Source: Proteobacteria bacterium UBA1844 (GTDB lineage Bacteria > Pseudomonadota > Gammaproteobacteria > Steroidobacterales > Woeseiaceae). From it: a stretch of DNA of 43,817 nt. The notes beneath the pieces were generated by a model. That model saw only the letters and a list, made by a program, of their open reading frames with translations. It did no database searches and was not told where the DNA came from. Position 1 is the stretch's first letter. The number at the start of each line of letters is the position of its first letter. The translations under genes were made by a program, and so were the position numbers. Shown here piece by piece: positions 8,630 through 16,979 of this stretch. The stretch covers positions 4,267 to 48,083 of the forward strand of contig DDIS01000182.1 in the NCBI GenBank assembly GCA_002338615.1. Reading direction: 5' to 3'.

Positions 8630-9067
8630 CTAATCCCGGTAAACGCAGAAAAGTTTTCTAAGTGGTATGGCCGGCCCGATATCGATTTCGGGAGGATCGA
8701 GCGATGTAGCGGCCACGTACGCGGCCGCGATGAGAAGTGTAGCCGCGGGGCCTGGCAGGAACACGACATCACCGCCCGGCTTGAAATCGACGTGACCACC
8801 ACGTGCGAGTGGTGGCACAAGGCCGGCGCCGCAACATTCCTCGGCCCCGGTGTCGCAGCTCGGCATATCAGACTGCGTATCCGAGGCATGATGCGCCTCG
8901 GACATCGGCTCCATCTCTCCGGTCGGGCAGTGCGAACAGTCTGCATCGCCCGCTGCAGCCATCGCACAAGGCTGGAATCCGAGACTCACCCACAGGGCAG
9001 CGAGCAGCGCAAGCCTGCGGTACCGCACTGTTGCGGTTGTTCGTATGGAGTCGGGGAAGCGTCTCAT
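8630..9067 (-). CDS. Secreted Cys/His/Met-rich protein heading the metal-efflux operon
   Basis: This predicted 145-residue protein has a signal peptide (YRRLALLAALWVSLGFQPCA, cut probably after AMA). A short metal-ligand-rich stretch follows: CSHCPTGEMEPMSEAHHA then DMPSCDTGAEECC (residues about 44-78), with six Cys, two His and several Met. A second hydrophobic segment (AATLLIAAAYVAA) lies near residue 110. This layout recalls small secreted metal-binding proteins that open copper operons, such as CopL or DUF2946 proteins, but I cannot assign a family with confidence. The likely role is periplasmic copper binding or sensing. The reading frame is open back to 9181; I chose the ATG at 9067 because it puts the basic n-region directly before the hydrophobic core. 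No clear ribosome site is visible, so the start is uncertain. Confidence 0.65.
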   Translation of the reverse strand: MRRFPDSIRTTATVRYRRLALLAALWVSLGFQPCAMAAAGDADCSHCPTGEMEPMSEAHHASDTQSDMPSCDTGAEECCGAGLVPPLARGGHVDFKPGGDVVFLPGPAATLLIAAAYVAATSLDPPEIDIGPAIPLRKLFCVYRD

Positions 9068-9131
9068 CTGGTCGAGAACCGTACCGCGCGCCAGTTCGGA
9101 GCGCACTGGAAAACATTTCGGATCGATAGCC

Positions 9132-9147
9132 GTGCTGATATTAGCAC
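9132..9147. promoter_or_regulatory. 16-bp dyad upstream of the metal-efflux operon (candidate operator)
   Basis: GTGCTGATATTAGCAC is a palindrome with a single mismatched pair. It lies about 65-80 bases before the start of the Cys/Met-rich protein, where a repressor or MerR/CusR-type regulator could act. No matching regulator gene is in the window. Nothing else stands out in 9148-9291. Confidence 0.4.
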
Positions 9148-9291
9148 AGCCGGGCCGACTGCCCTGTGAGCCGCTGCACAAATTCCGCCGTGCGGCGTAT
9201 CAACGTTACCGTGACAATGCAAAACCATTTTTTTCGCGCACACAGGTTGCGGAATTTGCGAAATCTGGTGCAAGCACGCGCAGTCCGGAAA

Positions 9292-9645
9292 TCATCTCGC
9301 ACTCCATTCGTCGATTACTGCACGCTGTGCCGGCTCGAGTTCCACGCCATTGCTTTCCAGGCACTCATAGAAAAGCACATCGCCGGGTGGCTGCCCGGAC
9401 TTGGCGGATTGCTTGGCCTCTTTGACTTCCTGTATCAGGTCATCGGCCGAGCCGGGTACGTTGTCTCGTTGCTGTTGTTGCCGCTGCAGGTTATCGCTGC
9501 TCAGTGACTGGGACTGCTCAGCTTCTGCTTTGCAACTCCTGACAATTTCTGCAGGTGCCCCTTCGGGCACTTGCCAGGAACTCGGGGCACAGGCTGATAT
9601 ACCCAAAACTGCGCAGCAGATTACCGGTCTTGGAATTGAAATCAT
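9292..9645 (-). CDS. Small lipoprotein of unknown function
   Basis: This predicted 117-residue protein has a lipoprotein signal: a short basic/hydrophobic stretch ending in the lipobox ISAC (Cys at residue 19), so it should be lipid-anchored. The mature part is polar and Gln-rich (LQRQQQQRDN), probably partly disordered or helical, with a conserved-looking end (VLFYECLESNGVELEPAQRA). I recognise no domain. AGAGGA lies seven bases before the ATG at 9645. It stands 96 bases downstream of the glutamate-synthase-like gene on the same strand and could be its last cistron. Confidence 0.7.
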   Translation of the reverse strand: MISIPRPVICCAVLGISACAPSSWQVPEGAPAEIVRSCKAEAEQSQSLSSDNLQRQQQQRDNVPGSADDLIQEVKEAKQSAKSGQPPGDVLFYECLESNGVELEPAQRAVIDEWSAR

Positions 9646-9741
9646 TTGCAGATCCTCTGCTCATGCGGTGGGAGGGCCCCTCCGCAACAAGGTTGATTGC
9701 GGAGCGTACAAGGTCAAACACGCGTCATGAGTCGTGCATTT

Positions 9742-11316
9742 TCAAAAGTGACTCGAGCTCGCATTCTGCCACATGCCAGCATAAAGCTCGGGACCGTGGC
9801 CCGTGAGAAGCTCGCCGTTTTGCAAGCTCGGATAAAGGTCGCGATAGGTCCGGATCTCGTTTTGCGAGACCCGGCGGTTCAACATACCAGGGTCTAACGC
9901 GGCCGGATCCGCTATACCACAAGCGCCAAGTATATTGATAAAACTCCTGATCGTCTGCTCATGATAGGCCGCGACACGTTTGTATTTGTCCTCAACAGCG
10001 AGACCATGGGTGCGCCATTTATTCATTGTCGTAATTCCTGTTGGGCAAATGTTCTTGTTGCACACCCGGGCCTGAATACAGCCCAGGGCAAACATGAAGC
10101 CGCGCGCAGAATTGCAAAGCTCGGCACCCATTGCGAGCTTCGCCGCGATATCAAAGCCGGTAATTACCTTGCCGCTTGCAATGAGCCGCAATCGATCGCG
10201 CAGGCCAGCCCCTACCAGCGCATTGTTAGCGAACATCAGCCCTTCCCGGAGGGGCATACCGATCGAGTCGGACAACTCCTGCTGCGCCGCCCCGGTGCCG
10301 CCTTCCGATCCATCTATCGTGATGAAGTCCGGCACGATACCGGTTTCCAGCATGGCCTTGACAACAGCCAGGAACTCGACGGGACGGCCGATACACAACT
10401 TGAAGCCCGTGGGCTTGCCGCCTGATGCCTCCCGCAAGCGCTGCACGAATTCCAACAAGCCTGTGGGAGTATGGAACTCATCGAAAGAGGCGGGTGAATG
10501 TACATCCCTGCCAATCGGAACACCACGGGCGGCGGCAATTTCGGCGCTCACCTTGACGCCGGGCAATAGACCACCGCCTCCTGGTTTTGCTCCTTGCGAT
10601 AGTTTTAGCTCAATCATCTTGACGACATCGCGCCGCGCGTTGTCCCTGAACATGTGTACATCGAATTTACCGGAGGCCGTGCGGCATCCAAAATATCCGG
10701 TCCCTATTTCCCAAACCAGGTCGCCGCCGTGCTTGAGATGATACTTGCTAATGCCGCCCTCTCCCGTATTGTGGAAAAAATTTCCTGTGTGTGCGCCCCG
10801 ATTCAGGGCCTCGATAGCGGCTGCTGATAAAGAGCCGAAACTCATCGCCGAAATATTGAAGCGCGACGCCGAGTAGGGTTGCGTACATTGATCGCCGCCG
10901 ACAACAATGCGTGGTTCCTGCGGCGGTAAGTCCAGGGCATTGATACTGTGGTTCATCCACTCGTAGCCCACGGCATACATGTTCTGGATAGACCCAAACG
11001 GATGACTGTCTATCTCACGCTTGGCCCGCTGGTAGACAATTGACCGCTGTTCGCGGTAGAACGGTACTCCTTCGTCGTCACCCTGAATAAAATACTGCCG
11101 TATGTGCGTCCGGAAATCCTCCAGAACATAGCGCAGGTGACCGAAAATCGGATAATTTCTCAGGATAGTGTGGCGTTGCTGTGTGACGTCGTAGATCAGC
11201 AGGAGTGCGAGTGGTACAGCTACCAGCAATGCCCAGCCTGCCGGTGACCAGAGCCACGCCCACCATGCAATTGCGGCCACCAGGACCAGAACAATAAAAA
11301 CAGTTAGCTTTTTCAT
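9742..11316 (-). CDS. Membrane-anchored FMN-binding glutamate synthase family protein
   Basis: This 524-residue protein carries the synthase (FMN/iron-sulfur) domain of glutamate synthase without the glutaminase domain. Two N-terminal hydrophobic segments (TVFIVLVLVAAIAWWAWLW and GWALLVAVPLALLLIYDV) anchor it. The TIM-barrel follows, with SAMSFGSLSAAAIEALNRGA, the glycine-rich GAKPGGGGLLPGVKVS, and IDGSEGGTGAAQQE. Three cysteines in the spacing C-x5-C-x4-C (413, 419, 424) fit the 3Fe-4S cluster of the family. Such stand-alone proteins are widespread; their electron donor and real reaction are not well known, so ammonia-dependent glutamate synthesis should not be assumed. AAGGA precedes the ATG at 11316. 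It follows the PAP2 gene by 80 bases on the same strand. Confidence 0.88.
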   Translation of the reverse strand: MKKLTVFIVLVLVAAIAWWAWLWSPAGWALLVAVPLALLLIYDVTQQRHTILRNYPIFGHLRYVLEDFRTHIRQYFIQGDDEGVPFYREQRSIVYQRAKREIDSHPFGSIQNMYAVGYEWMNHSINALDLPPQEPRIVVGGDQCTQPYSASRFNISAMSFGSLSAAAIEALNRGAHTGNFFHNTGEGGISKYHLKHGGDLVWEIGTGYFGCRTASGKFDVHMFRDNARRDVVKMIELKLSQGAKPGGGGLLPGVKVSAEIAAARGVPIGRDVHSPASFDEFHTPTGLLEFVQRLREASGGKPTGFKLCIGRPVEFLAVVKAMLETGIVPDFITIDGSEGGTGAAQQELSDSIGMPLREGLMFANNALVGAGLRDRLRLIASGKVITGFDIAAKLAMGAELCNSARGFMFALGCIQARVCNKNICPTGITTMNKWRTHGLAVEDKYKRVAAYHEQTIRSFINILGACGIADPAALDPGMLNRRVSQNEIRTYRDLYPSLQNGELLTGHGPELYAGMWQNASSSHF

Positions 11317-11396
11317 TTTTTTCCTTTACATACACGCAACGCGATAATTGGTACGTCGCTCGCAGGTATCGAATCTCGCACACCAGATTTTGTCGC

Positions 11397-12116
11397 CTAG
11401 TCGACGTTTCGTTCAAGCTCTCCATGCGAGCGCAACCAGCCCGCAATCGCCCAGCAAAGCAAGGCCCAGGCAGCTCCCATCGCCCAACCGCCCAACACGT
11501 CACTCGGCCAATGAACGCCCAGGTAGATTCGGCTTACACCAACACTCAGGGCCAGAACCAGCGCAAGAAGCATCAGGTACGCTTTCAGGCTATTGCTTGG
11601 CTGACTTCCCGCAACGACCGCACCCACGGTCAGGAATACCAGCGTGGCCATCATGGAATGCCCACTCGGGAAGCTGCTCGTATACACGTGGGTTCCGTGT
11701 GGCACGAGCTCAGGACGAGGTCGATCGAAACCGGCCTTTAAAGCGGAGCTCATTGCGACGCCGCTAGTGATTGCGAGTAGCAAGTACAATGCTACGCGTC
11801 GCTTGCCTTGCAATAGCAGAAATCCAGTGGCCGCGAACGTCAGGAACGTCAGGAGGCCAACTCCGCCAAGACCCGTAACATCGCGCGCCATCTCCTCAAC
11901 CCATGTGGGACCGATCGGATCTGACAAATCATCTGGCGAGCGCATAGCCAGCAACAGGCTTTCGTCGAACGAAGCCGTGTCACCCTCCATTACTTCGTCG
12001 GCAAGCTCAACGAACGCCCACAATGAACAAGCGGCTAACACCGATGCCAGCAAAAATCGCCTTTCGTGTAGGCCTATCCACTCCAGAATTCCCCGAATGA
12101 GTCCGGATCTTTGCAT
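11397..12116 (-). CDS. PAP2-family membrane phosphatase
   Basis: This 239-residue integral membrane protein has the full PAP2 acid-phosphatase signature: K127-AGFDRP-RP, PSGH (150-153) and SR195-IYLGV-H202-WPSD. It has about six helices, the first at FLLASVLAACSLWAFVEL. Relatives remove phosphate from phosphatidate, phosphatidylglycerol phosphate or undecaprenyl pyrophosphate on the outer face of the inner membrane; the substrate cannot be told here. The reading frame is open to 12200, but the ATG at 12116 avoids overlap with the kinase gene, which ends at 12127. The two genes probably form one transcript, which puts a lipid phosphatase beside a sensor kinase and a phospholipase-D-family gene. 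Confidence 0.87.
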   Translation of the reverse strand: MQRSGLIRGILEWIGLHERRFLLASVLAACSLWAFVELADEVMEGDTASFDESLLLAMRSPDDLSDPIGPTWVEEMARDVTGLGGVGLLTFLTFAATGFLLLQGKRRVALYLLLAITSGVAMSSALKAGFDRPRPELVPHGTHVYTSSFPSGHSMMATLVFLTVGAVVAGSQPSNSLKAYLMLLALVLALSVGVSRIYLGVHWPSDVLGGWAMGAAWALLCWAIAGWLRSHGELERNVD

Positions 12117-12126
12117 CAGTAAGCGG

Positions 12127-13770
12127 TCAAACAGAATCGCCAAGCGTAAAATAGAATGTAGCGCCGCGGTCTTTCTTACCCTTGGCCCAGATTCCGCCAC
12201 CGTGCCGCTCCACAGCGCGAGCCGCTATGGTAAGCCCAAGGCCCACGCCGTCGGCTGCGCTGGCATCGCCAAGACGATTGAAGGCGCCGAACAAGCGGTC
12301 TGCGTATTCCTGATCAAAACCGATGCCGTTGTCCTTGATGAAGTAAACGGTTTCGGCGGCCGTCGAATCAAAACCTATCGTTATTACACGAAGTGATTTG
12401 CTTTGTGTGTACTTGATGGCGTTGTCGACCAGGTTCAACAACAGTACCTGCAGCAGGTTGTGATCCGCATTGGCATCCGGCAGGTCTGCTATTTTGAACT
12501 CAATCGGCGGGTCCGGCTCGTTGATCGTCAGGTCTTCGATGATCTCCTCGACGACCTGGCGCATATTCACTTGTTCGCGCTCGAAGGTCGCATGCGATAC
12601 TTCAGACATTCCCAGCAAACGATCCAGTATGTTAGCCATCTGGTGGACGGAAGGGGGCAAACGTTGCAGAACGCGTCTGGCATCGTCACTAAGTTCCGTC
12701 CCGGCATGTTCCTCCAGCAACTGGACGTTGACGGAAATTGTATTGAGAGGATTGCGCAGGTCATGTGCGACGGAATCCGTCAGAGTCTGCAGGTCGGCGG
12801 TGCGTTCATTGAGTTGATTCGTACGCTCGGCGACCTGCTGCTCAAGAGTACGATTTAGCTCGGCCACCTCCAACTCAGCCATTTCCGCATCGATGGCGCG
12901 CGCACGAGCGCGGCCATTCTCAAAGGTCAGGGTACCGACAAGAGCCGAAATCAATAAGCCCAGCAATAGAATAAGATCAATCGCAGGACTTGTAATGGAA
13001 TCAACCCACGCGGCGGTGGGCTCATGCTTGACTTTCCACAGAGTACCAAGCGACGATTTTATCATTCCATCCATAGTCCATTTGGCAGGAACAGTTTGCG
13101 CCGGCTCACCGCGCTGGTACAAAAGAGTATCGCCATCGAACACGCTGATTGCGAATCCAGGAGATACGTCCTCGAGCATGCCTGCAAGCATTTCATCAAT
13201 ATCGATCACCGCGGCGAGAACGCCCTGATCCTGTCCTCGCCAATCGACGAAGTAAACCTCGAAGTACTGGCTACCATCCGATCTGACGAAAGGACCGCCA
13301 ACTGAATTCGTGCTCGCATTCTTCGCATTCTTGAGCAGAGCTGCATAGGTCGCCCACTCCTCATCCGGCGGCCGATAATCGTAAGCGGGCTTTTCGGGCG
13401 ACCGTACGAAGCGCACGTTACGTACGGGGTCATCCCAGAGCAGCACGTCGATGCCACCGAAATGGTTGAGCTCAATACCTGCATCCAGCTCCCATTGGTC
13501 ACGTGGCAGATGACCGTAGGCCGACCAGAAGACGCGCACATTGTGCAACGCGGCAAACATGGTTTCGACCTTGCGAATCAGTTGGCTACGTGCCCCATAG
13601 GATTCGGCGAGTACGATCCGGGTTATCTGCACGTCGTTCCTGTCGTGCAACGAATGCCACAATGCAATGGTTCCGATAGCGACGACGAGAGCGGTCGCAG
13701 CCGCAAACAGGAGTCTTAACAGAACGTTGCGCCGACTGATCCGCCGCGCTGCGGTATTAGTGTCTGTCAT
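12127..13770 (-). CDS. Sensor histidine kinase with CHASE-like periplasmic domain
   Basis: This 547-residue inner-membrane kinase has a first helix at about residues 17-38 (LLRLLFAAATALVVAIGTIA). A roughly 220-residue periplasmic domain of CHASE type follows (VRVFWSAYGHLPRDQW; FEVYFVDWRGQDQGVLAAV), then a second helix near 262-282 and a coiled linker. The HisKA domain carries the phosphorylated His in SVAHDLRNPLN (H336). The ATPase has LNLVDNAIKYTQ (N450), KDNGIGFD and DGVGLGLTIAARAVERHGGG, so it should be active. CHASE domains sense small extracellular ligands. The likely partner is the sigma-54 activator at 15537, separated only by the phospholipase-D-family gene. The ATG at 13770 has a GAGA site upstream and leaves the first helix intact. 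Confidence 0.9.
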   Translation of the reverse strand: MTDTNTAARRISRRNVLLRLLFAAATALVVAIGTIALWHSLHDRNDVQITRIVLAESYGARSQLIRKVETMFAALHNVRVFWSAYGHLPRDQWELDAGIELNHFGGIDVLLWDDPVRNVRFVRSPEKPAYDYRPPDEEWATYAALLKNAKNASTNSVGGPFVRSDGSQYFEVYFVDWRGQDQGVLAAVIDIDEMLAGMLEDVSPGFAISVFDGDTLLYQRGEPAQTVPAKWTMDGMIKSSLGTLWKVKHEPTAAWVDSITSPAIDLILLLGLLISALVGTLTFENGRARARAIDAEMAELEVAELNRTLEQQVAERTNQLNERTADLQTLTDSVAHDLRNPLNTISVNVQLLEEHAGTELSDDARRVLQRLPPSVHQMANILDRLLGMSEVSHATFEREQVNMRQVVEEIIEDLTINEPDPPIEFKIADLPDANADHNLLQVLLLNLVDNAIKYTQSKSLRVITIGFDSTAAETVYFIKDNGIGFDQEYADRLFGAFNRLGDASAADGVGLGLTIAARAVERHGGGIWAKGKKDRGATFYFTLGDSV

Positions 13771-13820
13771 TCTGGTCTCTTGTTTTCTCCAGCGCCCCCG
13801 CCCCCAGGAATTATGTGCCA

Positions 13821-13833
13821 AGTGCCAGGCACT
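13821..13833. repeat. Short perfect inverted repeat upstream of the sensor kinase
   Basis: AGTGCC-A-GGCACT lies 51-63 bases before the kinase start. Size and position would suit an operator, but it is short and no second copy is seen in a promoter in this window. Confidence 0.3.
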
Positions 13834-13918
13834 ATGCACTGTAGCGGGCACAGGCTCGTATTTCCATCAGCTTGTTCGGTTCGCAATCATAATTCTCCTT
13901 GCATGGCCCTGGCAGAAT

Positions 13919-13935
13919 TTACAATGTGCTTGTAA
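13919..13935. promoter_or_regulatory. Candidate upstream activator site for the phospholipase-D-family promoter
   Basis: TTACAA-TGTGC-TTGTAA is an inverted repeat with perfect 6-bp arms and a 5-base spacer. Its centre lies about 106 bases before the predicted sigma-54 start site of the gene at 14050. A related element, TTACGTGCACTCGTAA, lies at 19639-19654 between two other sigma-54 promoters. The best candidate protein to bind it is the activator encoded at 15537. Confidence 0.45.
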
Positions 13936-14007
13936 GGAGAGCTGAATCTTTTCCGTACCGCGAACCCTGACTACTTCAGACCGGTGAAATCCCAGCATTA
14001 ACTGTGT

Positions 14008-14023
14008 TGGCACGATACCTGCA
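14008..14023 (+). promoter_or_regulatory. Sigma-54 promoter of the phospholipase-D-family gene
   Basis: TGGCACGATACCTGCA matches the consensus TGGCACG-N4-TTGCA at all but one base. GG (14009-14010) and GC (14021-14022) are exactly 10 bases apart. The predicted transcript start is near 14034, which argues for translation from the ATG at 14050 rather than the GTG at 14035. Confidence 0.75.
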
Positions 14024-14049
14024 GCGGTCTGGTTGTGGACGACTCCCTG

Positions 14050-15423
14050 ATGATTCCATACCCTGAAATCGGAACACGCGCTATATCGCTATGCGTCGCC
14101 CTGTTTCTGGGGGCCTGTGCGACGCAATCACCCGAGAGGACAAGCCCCGCCATGACGCAGATATCTGGCGCAAACGGCAGGATGACGCAAACGGCCGCCG
14201 ACGTAGTACTTGAAGCGTCAGCAAAGGGCATGGCTGATCCGGAACTTTTTGAAGATCTCATGCGTGTCACGGCATCGCTCAGTGATGCCCCTCTGTATCT
14301 CGATAATCAGGTAGACCTCCTGATCGACGGCCCCGCAACATACAATGCAATGCTCACTGCGATCGCGGCTGCGAAATCCCGAATCTACCTCGAAACCTAT
14401 ATTTTTGCCGATGACAAGGTAGGGCGGAAATTTGCAAGACAGTTGATGCAGAAGGCACGCGAAGGGCTGCATGTGCGACTTATATATGACAGCTTCGGCA
14501 GCTTGAAAAGTGATGACGACTTTTTTGCAAAGATGCGTGACTCCGGGATCGAAATTGTCGAATTTCATGATATCAACCCATTATCGGGCGGCAATCCACT
14601 GAACATCAATGTTCGCGACCACCGTAAGCTTTTAATCGTGGATAGTGAGGTCGCATTCACGGGAGGCATCAATCTCTCGAGTACATACTCCAGCAGTTCG
14701 AGCTCGCGCAAGAATCAGGATCTTCTCAATGACGGCTGGCGAGATACACATGTGGCGATTCGCGGTCCTGCCGTGGCTGGTTTCGAGGCACTATTCCGCA
14801 GCAACTGGCTGAAGCACGGAGGCGCGTCCTTCGAGCTCGTATCGGCAGCCGAGAGCCAGGTATCAGCCGGTGGCGATATTGTTGCGGTGCTGGGATCTGT
14901 TGGCGGTGATGACGAAGGTTCTGCTATTTTTCATGCCTACATGGACGCGATAGAAAAAGCGCGGAAGAGCATATGGATAACGCAGGCCTATTTCGCTCCC
15001 GACGAGAACTTTCTCGATACCCTGGTTGCAGCGGCGGCGCGTGGCGTCGACGTACGAATCATTGTGCCCGGCGTTTCGGACTCGAAACTTGTATTGAACG
15101 CATCGCGATCACGTTATGAGAAACTACTTGCCGCTAACATCCGAATATACGAAAGAAACGCATCCCTGCTGCACGCAAAAACGGCCGTTATCGATGGTGT
15201 CTGGTCCACTGTCGGGTCAAGCAATCTGGATTACAGAAGCTCGCTGCACAATGACGAAGTGAATGCCGTAATCTTCGGCACAGCGTTCGGCCGGCAATTG
15301 GAGCAGCAGTTTCGCGAGGACCTGCGAGAAAGTCAGCCCATTGAGCTAAACGAATGGAGAGCGCGCGGTTTTGTGGATCGTTTACTGGAATGGGCGAGCT
15401 GGCCCCTCGAGTACTGGCTGTGA
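14050..15423 (+). CDS. Phospholipase D / cardiolipin synthase family lipoprotein
   Basis: This 457-residue protein has two intact HKD motifs: H191-x-K193-x4-D198 (DHRKLLIVD) and H375-x-K377-x4-D382 (LHAKTAVID), each followed by a conserved Gly/Ser-Asn stretch (GGINLSS, VGSSNLDYRSS). Cardiolipin synthases with this layout join two phosphatidylglycerols. This one differs in lacking the usual two N-terminal helices; it has instead a lipoprotein signal with the lipobox LGAC (Cys23). It should therefore act outside the inner membrane, in the manner of ClsC-like or periplasmic PLD enzymes; the exact substrate is not clear. A sigma-54 promoter ends 26 bases upstream. It is divergent from the sensor kinase and is followed by the sigma-54 activator on the same strand. 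Confidence 0.85.
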   Translation: MIPYPEIGTRAISLCVALFLGACATQSPERTSPAMTQISGANGRMTQTAADVVLEASAKGMADPELFEDLMRVTASLSDAPLYLDNQVDLLIDGPATYNAMLTAIAAAKSRIYLETYIFADDKVGRKFARQLMQKAREGLHVRLIYDSFGSLKSDDDFFAKMRDSGIEIVEFHDINPLSGGNPLNINVRDHRKLLIVDSEVAFTGGINLSSTYSSSSSSRKNQDLLNDGWRDTHVAIRGPAVAGFEALFRSNWLKHGGASFELVSAAESQVSAGGDIVAVLGSVGGDDEGSAIFHAYMDAIEKARKSIWITQAYFAPDENFLDTLVAAAARGVDVRIIVPGVSDSKLVLNASRSRYEKLLAANIRIYERNASLLHAKTAVIDGVWSTVGSSNLDYRSSLHNDEVNAVIFGTAFGRQLEQQFREDLRESQPIELNEWRARGFVDRLLEWASWPLEYWL

Positions 15424-15536
15424 ATGCCCGGCAGCCGGCCACAATCAGCTACTCAAGCAAGGGCGCAAATGGTACCGTACATAGCTTCCAATCCTCGGTA
15501 TCTGCCGAACCACCCTCTGGGAATAATTAGATAATT

Positions 15537-16865
15537 ATGGCGAGAATACTCATAGTCGACGATGAAGCGGATTTTTGCAGAGGCTTGGTTGAGCTGCTCG
15601 AACTCAAGGGACATTCGGTAGTCTCGACCAACACCTTGTCCGCTGCACGTAGTGTCTTTGGAACTCAAAAGCCAGATGTCCTGTTGTTAGACCTGATGTT
15701 GCCAGATGGCAGTGGCCTTGAGCTTCTTGATGAAGTGAAAGAGCATCGTCCATCAAAAGTCGTCATTATAACAGGACACAGTGGTGTCAAATCACTGATT
15801 GGTGGCATGGTCGGTGACGGTGTCACCTACATGACAAAGCCTGTTGAAACGCGCGAACTACTCCAGTTGATTGGTGACGACGACGTTCGTGCTTCGATCA
15901 AGGCGCCAGTTGAGCCAACCACGGACCAGTTCGGCTTGATGATCGGCGCGAGCGATGCAATGCAGTTGGTTTACAAAACCATTCGCCAGGTCGCAGAGAC
16001 CGATAGTACAGTATTCATACAAGGTGAAAGCGGCACGGGTAAAGAGCTCGTTGCTGATGCCATTCATCGTCTCAGTGCCGTAAAGGGCAAATTTGTTCCC
16101 GTAAATTGCGGCAGCCTCACCAAGGACCTGCTCTCGAGTCAATTGTTCGGTCACGAGAAAGGCAGCTTTACAGGCGCGAACAGCCGCCATGTCGGATTCT
16201 TTGAACGAGCTGACAAAGGAACGCTGTTCCTGGATGAAATCACTGAAATGCCTATCCAGATGCAGACTCACCTGTTGAGAGTACTGGAGACCGGCAGTAT
16301 TTTGCGTGTCGGTGCCGAGGAGGAAATTGCGGTCCAGACACGTCTCATAGTCGCCACGAACAGGGAACCTGTGACGGCGGTCAAAGAAAAAAAGTTGCGC
16401 GAGGACCTGTACTTCCGGTTGCGGGTGTTTCCAATCCAGTTACCACCCCTGCGTGAAAGACGCGGCGACGTGAGGCTGCTGGCGCAACACTTCTTGCGGG
16501 AACTCAACGAGACCAAAGGAACCTCGAAACAATTCGAAGTGGGAGCTGTCAATAAACTGGAGGCCCATACCTGGCCCGGCAACGTCCGCGAGCTGAAACA
16601 TACCGTGCACCGGGCCTATATCATGGCGAGCGAGGAGCGCGTTACGATTCCCGATCGCTTTGACGAAGACCTTCCAGGCGATATTGAAGGCCTTCGTGTC
16701 GGCCGGTCCATAGCCGATGTCGAAAAGGATCTCATTTTCGCAACACTCGAGCATCTGAATAATGACAAGAAAGCGGCCGCCGCCAGCCTCGGCATCAGCC
16801 TGAAAACCCTGTACAACCGCCTGAACGAATATGAAAAACTGGATTCTGCCAAACGTGCACAGTGA
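15537..16865 (+). CDS. NtrC-type response regulator, sigma-54-dependent activator
   Basis: This 442-residue protein has three domains in order. The receiver (1-120) has D52 in LLLDLMLPDG as phosphorylation site, with T79 and K101. The AAA+ domain (about 135-365) has Walker A GESGTGKE (163-170), the sigma-54 contact loop GSFTGA (209-214) and Walker B GTLFLDE (228-234). The Fis-type helix-turn-helix sits at the C-terminus (NDKKAAAASLGISLKTLYNR). The GSFTGA form instead of GAFTGA is a known minor variant. It should hydrolyse ATP to open sigma-54 promoters. Three such promoters lie within 5 kb, and the CHASE kinase at 12127 is the natural partner. The gap after the phospholipase-D-family gene is 113 bases; no strong promoter is visible there, so read-through from the sigma-54 promoter would give positive feedback. 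Confidence 0.9.
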   Translation: MARILIVDDEADFCRGLVELLELKGHSVVSTNTLSAARSVFGTQKPDVLLLDLMLPDGSGLELLDEVKEHRPSKVVIITGHSGVKSLIGGMVGDGVTYMTKPVETRELLQLIGDDDVRASIKAPVEPTTDQFGLMIGASDAMQLVYKTIRQVAETDSTVFIQGESGTGKELVADAIHRLSAVKGKFVPVNCGSLTKDLLSSQLFGHEKGSFTGANSRHVGFFERADKGTLFLDEITEMPIQMQTHLLRVLETGSILRVGAEEEIAVQTRLIVATNREPVTAVKEKKLREDLYFRLRVFPIQLPPLRERRGDVRLLAQHFLRELNETKGTSKQFEVGAVNKLEAHTWPGNVRELKHTVHRAYIMASEERVTIPDRFDEDLPGDIEGLRVGRSIADVEKDLIFATLEHLNNDKKAAAASLGISLKTLYNRLNEYEKLDSAKRAQ

Positions 16866-16979
16866 CACAGTCAACGATAGACGCTGTTGGCACTATGCGA
16901 ATATAGGCCGTCGAAACGGCCGGTTCACCTGCAAACAATCGGAGGTAGTAGCGAAACACACGTACGCCGCAGACTTCCC

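Noticed and set aside
9228..9234. Run of seven T upstream of the metal-efflux operon, considered as a terminator.
   Set aside because: No stable stem precedes it on the plus strand, and no plus-strand gene ends there.
13805..13825. TGGCAC-like sequence on the reverse strand before the sensor kinase, considered as a sigma-54 promoter.
   Set aside because: Ten bases after GG the sequence is CT, not GC; the -12 element is missing.
16880..16910. TTGGCACTATGCGAAT before the lone receiver gene, considered as a sigma-54 promoter.
   Set aside because: The GC does not fall 10 bases after GG (AT is there), so only half the promoter is present.
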